Below, one piece after another: positions 32,855-44,900 of a stretch of DNA of 64,000 nucleotides. The position numbers were made by a program, and so were the translations under genes. Location of the stretch: assembly GCA_000310025.1 (NCBI GenBank), contig FN649734.1:3188465-3252464 (forward strand), written 5' to 3'. A model generated the notes under the pieces. The model had not been told where the DNA came from and made no database searches. It was given only the letters and a program-made list of their open reading frames with translations. Each line of letters opens with the position of its first letter. Positions within the stretch are counted from its first letter, which is position 1. Origin of the DNA: Ectocarpus siliculosus (Eukaryota > Sar > Phaeophyceae > Ectocarpales > Ectocarpaceae).

Positions 32855-34829
32855 CTGATGTTCATGCAGAGAGATTGCTGACGAGCTGTGGGGAAACTTC
32901 GGAGAAGTCGAGGCAGGAGGACCTGTTAGGGGACGATAAGTTCTGACAATATCGCAGAAAACGAAAATACACAAGTGTTACCTGTCGGACGCGGTGTATC
33001 CACGTTCGTCAGAACCACGGGGATGAGTGTACAATGTAGTGCAGATTTCCTTCGCAAGTGTAAGGGCAACGCCGGCGATGGTATTCACAAACGGTGACGC
33101 TTGGTGGAATGAGAGTGTTCTGTTGTTGTTTGATCTACCACACAAGTTGTCGTGTTCCACGTCGTACGTTGAACCTACTCGTCTACCTATGCATCAAACG
33201 TTGTATCCATGCGAGGGTACACTTCAACCCTCTCTGCATCGTATTCAGGCGTGGCGGCAGGCACCTTTTTCTCTCTCGCATAGAAAGTTCGGCAGTATAG
33301 ATATCAATTTAAAACCTCACTTCGTTTGAAGCTAACGGATAGAATCTGAAGGTGCCGCGCTGCAAGCCAAGCCCAAACTGCTGAAGCAACGACAAAGCCG
33401 GCAAAAGGTCCACAATCTCAATTATTGGTGGGCGTTGAAGCTCACCGTGTGTCCATGTCGGTCTCAGTTCGCGGGCGCGTTGTCGACTACGTGGAGAAGC
33501 AGTCGATCCGGCATCACCGTCTTCGTAGGCGACGGAAGCACACGCAGCCTCCCTTGGTCTTGTGAATTTGGCGGAGACCTCTCCACCGTTGGGTTGCATG
33601 CACCACAGCCGTCCACCTCGAACGCACCCTTGACTAGCAGAGAGTAGTCGAGCACGGCCGAGTCCTGCAAGCTCGAGTAGCTTTCCCTGCAGGTTGCCAT
33701 GATCTCTCTCCAACCGGACGGTACGACGGAGACCTGATTCAACGGCCCAAATGTGCCAAACCACAAAAACTCCAGAATCTTGTCAGAACTCTAGAATCGT
33801 GTAGTTGATCACCGCGGGTACGCCGTGTGTGGCGCAAGAGGCCCTCCAAAATAAACGGGACGATAAGGTGGAACGTGGGATGCAGGTATGTATGACGGCC
33901 GCCACCCGAGGTGCCTCTATGTTGGCATCACGGACGATCCCGTTGCAGAGTAAGCACGATACCACGTGGCATCTCCGTGCCCTTGTCCGTGTTGCCCGCA
34001 GGCGTTGTTCGATCTGATCGCCATTGGGAAGCCGTGAACGAACGGACCGCTCGGCCGACGCGGCACGAAGGAGGAACTGAGGACACCCCATCGGTGGAAG
34101 GGTTCGGCATCCACCGCCGCCGGTGTGGCCGGCTGGCTATTACCCCGGCGCGAATCGTGGCAGAGGTCTGGCCGCCTCGACGTCCCTCAAAGGAAGATTG
34201 TCCCAGGGAAATGGGCACATAATGCTTCCCACTTCCCAGGAGTTTTTACTCGCCTGGTCGGCCAGGCCGGTGCCGGGGTCAAAATGCATCCCGCGAAAGA
34301 GTCAAGATTCGCTCTCTGGTAGGCTTCGCGGAGGCCCTGCTTGCGCTGCGGAAGTCGCCCCCAGGAGATCGTGGCGCACCCTCGGTAGTATGAGACGCTT
34401 CTAGGCCAGCTTCGCTCAGGCGCGAATGGAGTGGGGAGGCCACCCGATCAAAACATCCTCTTGCAGGGCTGCACGCACGGCCTACATGTAGTGTGGTCCC
34501 CGATGGAACAAGCAAAGTGTTCTCACGCCTCGAACGGTCCCGCGCGGAACGGCGGGCGGATATACGGCTAGCCAAGCTACAGGGAGGCTAACCCTAACGC
34601 ATGGTAGGATGGGGTCTGTTGGGTACCCCAGAATGCTCCCTGCAAAAAGGGGGTGCTGAGACCAGCTCCAGTTCTTAAGGCCTGTTGGTGACTCTTGCCA
34701 TCTACGGGCTTTTACGCCCTCCGATTGGTCGAGCACTGGTTCGGGCGATCGATTCCATTCCATATTCCGACAACGCGGCGCAGCTGCGTTTTATCGCAGT
34801 TCGCGGCCGCTAGGCCGTGCGTTGATCAT

Positions 34830-34882
34830 GGGTTAGGGTTAGGGTTAGAGCTAGGGTTAGGGTTAGGGTTAGGGTTAGGGTT
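34830..34882 (+). repeat. Interstitial telomere-like TTAGGG array
   Basis: About nine TTAGGG units, one of them changed to AGAGC. It lies 1.05 kb upstream of the signal-peptide exon of the peptidase gene. The window continues normally on both sides, so it is interstitial. Confidence 0.9.
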
Positions 34883-35930
34883 GGATTCGGTTGGGTTGAC
34901 CACAGTGTGTGACACATCCCATGTGAGGGACCTAGGTTCAACGTCCGGTTAGACCTCGCTGAGACTCTTGTTTCTTGATGAGATCCTCAGGGGCACAGCT
35001 CGGTGCATTTCGTGAAAGGCGGGGCGGCAACCAAAAACCGCGTGGCACCGGAGCAAGGCGCAAGGCGGTCGGCAGATAATGGAGGTATGCCCGCGCGTGA
35101 ATCAAAGCCAAACTCGCGAGCGACTGGAGATCGAGAGGACCAGAGAAGCGGGGGGTAGACAACGGATCCACGTATGCATACAACATTTACGCATGCCTCT
35201 CACGTCCACAACAAGTTTATTGTGCCTGCCCGCACCTATCAGAAGCATCTTGCGTCCTTCGCAGCAAGCGAGTCTGTCACACATATACACGCACACAATA
35301 AAAAAAAATGACTGAAGAAATATTGGGCTCATAGCCGCCGGCGCCACACACCATATATCCTACACAAATTTGAACAGCCTGCTGAGCTCAATCATGTAGG
35401 GTCTCTAAGACTTTAAACCTTTCGGAATGAAGACACGGGTGGTGCAATTGTACAAATCCATAGCCATGTGCACATACCATCAACAAGCGCGGGCCAGCAC
35501 CGCTCATCATCTCGAAAAGGCCATAGGGAAAAATAGATACGGATACGCCATCAGCATGCGACACGATCGCACTCACACGCTGTCCCTAGACACTTCTCCC
35601 CACGTGCCCCTACTATGCCGGGGGTAGCCATAGTCCGATGTGTCGCGCCATCGGCGAGATGGTAACAAGTTAGTGCAAGATCTACCTACAGCCACAACGC
35701 CACAACACACCACACGACAAGAAATTTCGAAATTTCCGAGAAAAAATCACCGTACGATCCACGGAGTCCCCTTCCTACCCACTAGGCGTAAGCAATCTGT
35801 CGTGCCCCTCTCTCAACAAAAAGCGTGCAACACCCAAGCTATCATATCCTGCTGTGCGAGACCGCCAAGGCTCGCGCGAGGGGAGACAAAGTTGTTGCCA
35901 AGCCAGGCAACTACAGCAGCGCATCAAGCG
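34883..35930. other. Upstream region of the peptidase-collagen gene
   Basis: No gene is recognised. The promoter and 5' UTR of the downstream gene should lie here. The reading frame of its first exon is open back to 35640, but the peptide there has no signal-like or domain feature. Confidence 0.4.
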
Positions 35931-38900
35931 ATGGTCATGGCGCGGCTCGCGTGGATTGGCGCGACGGTCCTCGCGGCTACGGCGACCGCGGAGGAACCTC
36001 AACGGCGCTGGTACCCCAACGAGATCGTCCATCTACCCGGGCACACGATCACAGAGAAGGTGAGCGGATTACAGGATCGACCATGGAAATTTTGACGTGC
36101 TGGTGATCGCCAGCTGGGCTTGGAGCGTGCTAGCATGTCGGGCTCGCTGCGACCAAGCACGTGTTTCTGCCTCAGGAGCTCTTGGCGTCTCCCAGCGTGT
36201 CTGTTTTTGAAAACCTTGGGTCTTTGCCTTGTGGCACGCCCCCAACCTAAAAGAGTGCCGGTTCGCCCTCAAGTGTTCCCTCCTCATCCTTTTTTTATTG
36301 ATAATTTTGCATATTTGTACCACTCAGCAGTACATGCATCGGAGACAGCATATGCCATTGTTCCTTGAAGTCTCTCTGATGCATTGATGCTGGTGACCCT
36401 CTCTGTCGGAACTGCTCGGGGCTCAACATGCGGGTGACATTTATGCTGTGCCCTGGTTGTGAACGACCAGCAGACTAGCTTCAAAAACTCTGGTCTTCAG
36501 GAATAATAAAACTCTGGTCTGCATTCGCGCTTGATTTTGATCACGAAAAACGGCGGTGGACAAACCTTGAAAAGATTGAACGCACCTTGTTGTCTGTGTC
36601 TTTTTGGCAATTCACACGTACACCCGATGGCAGCTTCTCCCTGCCCTTTCCGTGACGGGCATGGTTCCGCGATCGTGGAGCACTCGATCAATACAGGCAG
36701 CAGCAGTGTCTATGCGTTTGAGTATGCTCAATTTCGGGCCCAAAAGTCGGGGTTGGCCTATTCAGATTTCAGAGTGCTGTGGAGCAGCAGTTGCATCAGA
36801 TCGGGTATTTGACAATCCAGCAAGCTGTCAATAGATACTGCGCCGTGTCCCCTGTAAAGATTATATTTTACAATACACGACACGACGAAGGGATTCTTCC
36901 CCGATATTTTGTCGTTGACCCAGTAGAGAACTACGGGGAATGTCGTATTGTAAACTGTAAGTTACCTATACAGATGTTTTTGTACTTAGCACCAGCTGGC
37001 ATCACTGATATAAATCATCAGTGTACAGACTTAAAAAGACTCGAAATAAGTCCAGTATTTATCCAGCCGGTTTTCCTCCACTCACTGAGAAGACTCTACC
37101 ACATCCCGTTCGACTGCTGCTGTGGGCATATCTCGAATGGGTACTCTTTCTCTGTGTGTGTTTATTATTCCTGAAGTATATACGTACTCTGTATGCACAG
37201 TCTGCAGCGCGTTCCTACACACACAGCGACAACGAAGAGTGATCCGCACGAGTTACCCAGACGTTCAGCACGATGCCGATTTCCGTGAAAAGCGCTGCCT
37301 ACAAAATGCATTTTAATAACGAATTCCCGCTATTTTGTACCATGTAAAGAAACCTTCGTCATTGTGACGTTTTCTTTTTTTTTTTGTCTTCACTTCAAAT
37401 CTCACGGCACTAGTGCGGTTTATTTAGCTCACGGCACTAGTGCCGTTTACTCCAACCCGTGGTCACACAGAAGGGCCCCTCTCTACCCTCCCCACCTGCG
37501 GTACTTTGCCTTCGATTTTTAATGCGAGAAGAGTTTGGCACTCTCTTCCCTCTGTGTACACACGAACTAGCGCTATCCACTAGGCCAGGAGCGGAAGCGA
37601 GAGAAAAACTCACTTTGCAAGAAAAGCTCGCCTACGCCGGGATTCGAACCCCTGACCTGACCTCTAGAAGGTTTCGAGGTTACCAACTTGACCACCGGGG
37701 CGACCGGCTGTGTGCATGCTGCTTGTAAATTGTTGCCCGATCCCCCTGGCAGTCGCTGCCCACCTTTGTGTGTGATCTATTTCTTATTGCTCCATCAAGG
37801 GAAGCCATAAAAATGCCGGTCTCCACCGTTCATCTCTGCCTTCCTGCTTGATGTGGCAGGTCTCAAACAGCAGTGATGCTCACTCCTAGGTATGAGTATT
37901 TTGGTCATGTCCAATGTCCAAATTCCCGCAGAGAAAATGCACTACCAAAAGAAACAGGAACGGCACATTACCAATTGCATCTATTGTGTGCGGTCGAGTA
38001 CGCATATGCATAGAAGAGATGAGCTTGTTGAGATAATTCCCAGAAATTGCGCTTTTACCTCTGCCGCGGCGGCATTGACTCTTCTCTGAGGGAACACGCT
38101 TCTGGGCCCGCCGTGATGAAACTCTACCTGCCACGTATGGTAGTATATCTACATACAACGCATTTACATTTCGTCACAAGCCAAAATAAGACGGAACCTA
38201 CCCACCGTGGCGCCAGACACCCCCCCCCCCTCCGAGGAGTAGACTACTACAACCTCTTGCCACGTACCTCTTCCCTTTTCGCGGCGGGTACGGTGTTTTT
38301 TTCCTGGAGTCGTCGGAGCGAGATGGAATCTTCTTCATGGCAGCTGCTGTACGTTGCTCCGACTGCTGTCTCAGACGAACTTTGTCCGGTAGCGCCAGCA
38401 GCGGGCCGTTCGGGGCGGCTACCTGCTCTGAGATACGTACCACATTGTGTGCAAACACGGTAGAGCAGTACCATGTTGCAGCTGTGCGTGATCAGCGTCC
38501 CGCCGGCACTCATATACAATAGAGCTTTTTCCTCTGTTTTTTTGCTGCGCGCGAGTTGCTGTACGCCCGTGTATCACACGCCTGATATCCCCGCTTCTTG
38601 TCCGTTACGACAAGAGCGCTCCTCTGCAGTGTATCGCGCTACAGCAGTATGTATAAATACAACCTTTGGTGTATTTTCTCGTCACGGTATTCTACTTCGG
38701 CTTTTTCGCCGAGAGAGCGTGCGCCGAAACCGTCGCGATCCCCGCCGAGGGTAGAACGAGTGCTGCTCGATCAGGTGGCGAGAGAGATGCATCGGGGACT
38801 ATGGAAGGGCCTCATACGATCACTATGCCAGTCAAGAACACAGGCACACCTCTAGTCATAATTATCGGTCAAAGCCCCAAAGTCTCCACTCGCTCTCCCC

Positions 38901-41900
38901 GCTTGATATTTTCCCCTCACCCACCGTTTCAGGTTTCCATTTTTTTTGCTGTGGTTTCGACGCCAGGGACATGTTGTCGTTTGAAACTCGTCCTTGTTGC
39001 ACGAAGCGCTTCGAACCCTGTACTTGCTGGCGGGGGATTGAACCCCCCTGCCCTCCATTCTTTGTAGAAGAAAGTTTGTTTGCATGCCATCAGACATTCG
39101 AGCGCACGTTTTATTCCTGAGGACGTAAACCCCACAAATAAGGGTTTTCATATCTACGGTATGGCATGATTTTGTCTCTGGGGGCGTTGTTGTTCCTCTA
39201 GGCTCCGCAGGCAAGGAAGGATGCGTTGAAAACCTCCGCGCAAAATCGTCTCTTGGCAAGCCTGTATGCAGCAAGGGTGTTGCCTCGTATCGAATTGTCT
39301 TGGGCGTCGTCCGCGCTTGACTGTTTTTGTTTTTGTTTTTGACCGCCGAGTGCGAACAACACGACGCGCCTGCCCGCCACTACCCCCGACCATCCCGGCG
39401 GACGCCCTCAGTGCGCAACGCCTGTGGCGGGCAAACCCCGATGTTTTTCCTCCGCCCGACCTTTGCAGGAGCGCGCGAGAAAGAGCTGTTGGCCCCGACA
39501 ACTGCAGCCGTACACGTCTCGTCGAGTCGTATTACTAGAAGTAAAAGATTCCTCGGCTTGCGTCATGATGACTCATGAACCCCCCCCCCCCCCCCTTTTT
39601 TGTTGTTCCTTGCGAGGTCAGGTCACGTCTCCGCTGCCCCACACGTACTTGGACCCTAGCGACCTGCCCCGGTTCTTCTCGTGGACCAATGTCGGAGGTC
39701 GATCGTACGTGACCAAGAACCTGAATCAGCACATTCCCCAGTACTGCGGGTCCTGGTGAGAGAAGAGAGAACCGATCATCAAAAAATGTTTGGTCGCTCA
39801 ACAACTGTGCTACAGCAGAAATGATATTATTGCGGATTGGATACCACGCTGCATACATGTGGTCAAATTCCACGCTTTGTGAAAGTGTTGGTCGCTCAAC
39901 TGCAGCAGGAAGAAATATATGGTCAGAAATACCGACATACTGATGTGGTCGATTTCCTGCCGCAGCTATTTAGATAGATAGCGCCATCGCCCGGTTCGAC
40001 ATGAACGTGGCGCGAATGGCACAGCGACGTCGTTGCGATCCTCGGCCCACGCTGTGTTGGTACCTCGGGCTCTCTGTGAGAACCGGCGATGGCGGTGCTG
40101 TCGGGGTCCGCCCGTCGCCGCCAATCGCCGGTTTTCACAGAGCGCCCCGAGGGCCCGAAGAGATGTGGCTACATAGGGCCGCGCGATGACGATGGGGTAA
40201 CGAGAGCGCCTGCGCGCGGCCGACTTTTGTCGATAACCGGGATGGTGCCATCCATCCAGCGAAAAGCTGCTGCTGCTGCTGCAGCGGCTGGAAGTCCTGT
40301 ATTACCACATGCTGTGAATTGTGACGCCTAGGAAAACGAAACCAGGAATGGAAATAGATGACGTGGAATACCACAAGAGACAAGCGACGTGAAGAGCACT
40401 GCAGCAGCAACGAACCACCACCGCAGTCGCATCCTTGAACGCACGGTGGCGGTGGTTTGTGTTGCTGGCGTAGCGGATGTCACGCCGTCAAGTGTTGTTA
40501 TTTCCTGGTTATTATTTTTGTGGGTGTCATCACTGCCTTGGAATTTGGGTACTTTTAGACTTTTTATTAAATAGTGATCCCTCCTCAGAATAGGCTCGTG
40601 AGAGCACAGCATTGTCATGAAGGGGTGCTGCAAGATGAAAATGGAAGCAGGCAGCACGGACCAACTGCCAGCTGCGGTGTGACTCAACAGCTCACACGGG
40701 TGACGTGCTTTTTGCTCGGAACAGCCGAGGGAACCTCATCGAGCCAAGAGTTGCAATCCTGTGTTTGGTTTTTACAGCAGTCTTGTTTTGTGGTTTTCCC
40801 TTTTTCTTCGCGACTGTTGTCCACTCCCTTTGACGTTTTTTTTTTTTTTGACAAGCCGGTCAGGAGTGACGCAAAAGGCAGGTAGACGCTCGGAGTCGTC
40901 TTCTTCGCCTCTGCGCTGTTCCCTGTCTGAGTGTTGACCTACATGCCTGTGCTGAGAAACTTGGCTTTTATTTCATGCTGGCGTTTGTCATCAAATGTTG
41001 CAACAAAAAAAAAGAGACTGCATCTCGTTCGCGTGCATTCCACTTGGCGCTGGTTCGCGCTGGCTTTTACCGTTTTACCATCAATGTTAACCAACAAAAA
41101 AAATGGATCGTACCTCATTTGTGTACCACTTGGCGTTGATTTCGCACCGGCTTCAGTCATGGGCACAACACAAAAAGGATCGTTGCACCTCATTCGCGTT
41201 GATTCCACGCGTGCGCCGGAGCCCCCTTGAGCACCACCGGGAGCGAACAGAGCCTGAGAGTGTCGAATGTATGCGCTTACATACGATGTTCAATGCCTCC
41301 GGGCATTCCTCCCGTTGCGCTGCTCTCCCCCTCGTGATTTTGGGCCGACTGAACCCGACAACAGCTGGGCCCACGGAGCGCTGAGCAGTCTTGCCGACCG
41401 CATCAAGATCATGCGCGATGGACGCGGCGCTGACATCAACCTCTCTGTCCAGGTGCGCGGCGTTATCCCACTGAAATACATACCGTTTCGGCGTCTTTTT
41501 GCGTGGTTTTTGTCCCCACCACCCCCCCTGCCTCCCGCCTGGTGACGTGGTATTCAGCTTGGTCCGGTGAAAACCCGGCGTACTCCGTCCCGGCTTTTGC
41601 GAGGTCTAGACCAGGGCTGCACTACTATGATTGCAATCCCCGCGCGCGCGTGCCCAACATCGTCCACCCTCTACCCTCTTTTTTCCGTGTTGCTGGTCTT
41701 GGGGCATTGTTTTATTTTTGCGGAAACGGCGTCAGTCACGCAACAGGGGCCGTTCCTCTGTTGTCCAGGAGTTTGGTGGCCGATGTCGTGGGTGTGGGTT
41801 GGGGACACATGGGGGTGTCTTCTGTTTCTGCTCCAATTTTGTTTTGCTCTTTTTTCTGAGTCTTGGGTACGCGTGATGTTTCTCACCTCTCTCTGGAATG

Positions 41901-44900
41901 TTTTTTGTTCTTGTCGCAGGCAATTTCTCGCTTTCTCTCGCGTCAGATTTTCAGCACCCACGCGTGCTTCGGACATGCCGCCATAGCGAGTCGACTGTAC
42001 AAGTAGTATGTACTCAAGTGTGGCAATCCACATACCGTGTGCCACGCTACTCAAAATACCCCCCCCCCCCACGAAACATGAGTATGAGTACACCCCCCCC
42101 CACGAAACAATCCCCCCCTCACCCTTCGGCACAACGTATTACACCCGGCGATATTGCTGTTGCGGCTCACAAGGCACAAACGTTTTTGCATCACCCAAGA
42201 TGCCACACACCAAACAACATCCCCGGTTCATATTTTTGGACGCATCCCCAAGTTTTTTTTCGGGTGTGTGGAGGATTATGGTGGGTATAGACGCATGTGC
42301 ACATTTGCCGTTTGGTCAACTGCTTCGGGCGCTCGTTGCCTCCCTGTAGGAGATGAACACGCCCTCACCCCACTCCCACCCCGCCCGCGAGCCTTGCGTG
42401 TGGTTGCGGTGAGGCTAATCGCAAGCGCTTGTTTAGGTGGTCCCGCTTGGTCCCATTGAGTTGTCCCGGCTCGTGGTGCTTAGTTTTCTCAACCAAACAA
42501 AGGATAAAACCGTGCTTCAAATTGTAGTTTCAGACGGGAATTGTTCCATCGTGTTGAACGATCTTCTGCGGTCCACATCCCCGACAATTATATAACTCCC
42601 TGCGTCCCCCCGTCCCCCGCCTACTGCTGCTGCTGCTTCTTAAGGTCATCCTCAACTGCGCCACCGAACTGGCCGGCTCTTGCCACGGTGGCTCCCACAC
42701 GGGCACCTACGAGTACGCGTCGAACAACCCCGTCCCCTTCGACACGTGCCAGCAGTACCAGGCCTCCGACAACACGTGCGACGCGATTGGCAAGTGCAAG
42801 ACGTGCTGGGTAAGTGAGGTCTCGACACATAAAATGGAGCACAACGCGCACCGTCTTTTCGTGCGGAGAGGGGGAATGTGGACGCGATGCGATGAACCAA
42901 CCGGGTTGCTTTTCTCTTCTTTTCTTTTCTCGTTGTTGTTTGGCTGAATCTGTGCCGGGGGCAACAGGCGCCAAGTCAGCATTCCTCTTCGATACCGTGT
43001 ACCGATACAGTGGATAATTATTTTCTGTCGTCGTGTTTCAATTGCGTGTGCATTGTCACATGCCACACCAGTCGACCCTTGGCGCAACGGGCGACCATGA
43101 TTTCATTTTCCGCGAAAAGTTCGTTTCGCAAGTCGATGATCATCATGTTTTGTAACGCTTGAGTACATTTTGGCCCGACCCGTGTTCCTCTCCGGACCCC
43201 TCGTCACAACGGGTAGGAAGGCTTGCTGTCCCTCGCGAATGCCCTGGCGTGCCCTATGCGGCTCTTTCTACGCAAAAGAGGTTCTCCCTTGCTTGCTTCG
43301 AATTCAACAGGACCCCTCGCCAACTTTTATTTTTCAACCGGCCCGCCACTTGGCCGATTCCCCACCCCCCCGGCGTAATACTCACGCTGTTTCTCGCTCA
43401 GAAGAGCGGGGGCAAAAGGGTTGCATCTGCAGTGCGCGTGGCTTCGGGGACCGTTTTTTTGTTGTTGTAGATTTGAACTCTACAAATCCATCTCTTTCAC
43501 ACAAGATTTGGAGTCCGTGATAAGATTAGGAATGAATTGATGGGCGTTGCAGTATTGTATTGTATTGTGAAGAAAAGTTGTTTCCATTCTGTCGGGGATG
43601 CGTGCGCATGCTCTGAGGGTGGTCCGCAGAACGCTGACGCCAAGATACGACGCCGTTTGTGAACACCCGAGGACAAGCAACTTTTCGAAACCGTCGCGCG
43701 TCGAGGGTGCGTGGTGGGCAACGAACGTTGATTTGGAAAGATTCCAACACGACGCACTAAAACTACATACTGTAGCACCGTTATGAACAACAAACGACAT
43801 GTAATTTTTTATTGTGTGTGATTTTGACGCAGAACTTCGACGAGGAGTGCGCGGCGGTCGAGAGCTTCCCCAACGCCACCGTCGCCGAGTACGGGACGGT
43901 CTCCGGGGAGGCGGACATCATGGCGGAGGTGTTCGCGAGGGGCCCCGTGGCGTGCGAGATCGACGCGTCCCCTCTCCGCGAGTACACGGTGAGAGCGGGC
44001 TGGCTTGTTCCTCCGCCTTTCGCCTGTACTGCCTCTCTCTCTCTCTCTCTCTGTCGCTCTCCGTCTCTGTCTCTGTCTCTGCCTCTTTCTCCGTCTCCCC
44101 CTCGCGGTAGAGGTGTGGTGTTTTTTTTTTGTTGCAGAAGGGGGTGCGGCTACGACGGCGGCTACGACGGCGGCGGCGTCAGTCAGTCTGCTGGCGTAGC
44201 CAGCCTTGTGTTGTACCACATCGGCGGTCGCGAGTGCTTACTGTCACACCCCCTTCTACTCGCGACGTCCGTCCTGCTTGTGACGATCTTCCTTCTCGTT
44301 TCGATTGCCAACAAAAACGTTAGGGAGGCGTGATCGACATTCCGGATGTCTCGGCGGAGACCGACCATATCGTGGCCATTGCCGGTTGGGGCGAGACCAG
44401 GGAAGGAGACAAGTGAGAGGAACAATAATGCCTTGACAGCAACCAGTGGCTGTTGTTTCTGCTGGTGTGTTTTGATACGTGTCGCCTTCCCGTTTGGTTG
44501 GCGGAATCTGTCAAGAGCTGGGTTTTTTTTCGTAGGTGTTCGCCGAGCACGCCTTCGTTGGCTTCGTGCTACCGCCGCCAAATCACTCTTCGCCCAGTGG
44601 TGTCTTTCGTGCGTGTGGTGCGGGGGATCTACGATGATGGGTGTGAGGGCTGCCTGTGCTGCTCACCGCTGCCCGCCTCTCCTCGGACGAAAAAAAAACA
44701 CAGTAACCTTGTCGTTTTTTTTTGTTTTTTCGACTAAGTAAACATGTTGGATAAACCATGCAATCGGGGAAGTTTTTTGGGTTCAGGGAATTGGATCTGC
44801 GTACCCCCTCCCTGTTCTGTTTCCTCAAAAAACAACAAGTATCATTACCGCGAAGGCGGTCCAACAAAAAGAAAACGACACTCACACACGCACCCGTCTC

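Larger units (their letters stand above)
30991..34829. other. Long stretch without recognised gene
   Basis: Contents are a weak + frame from ATG 31609 (GGDTILTSSHIRAMQEML, ending at a GTATGC donor-like site), the direct repeat pair at 32137/32795, and a GC-rich segment at about 33310-34760 with only short, unconnected minus-strand frames. None meets the standard for a gene call. Confidence 0.4.

Noticed and set aside
33309-34763. Minus-strand frames in a GC-rich segment, considered as a retroelement or host gene
   Set aside because: No domain signature was found in any frame, and the frames do not connect by splice sites.
44005-44199. Leu/Ser-rich frames at about 44.0-44.2 kb
   Set aside because: They are produced by the CT microsatellite in intron 6 of the peptidase gene.
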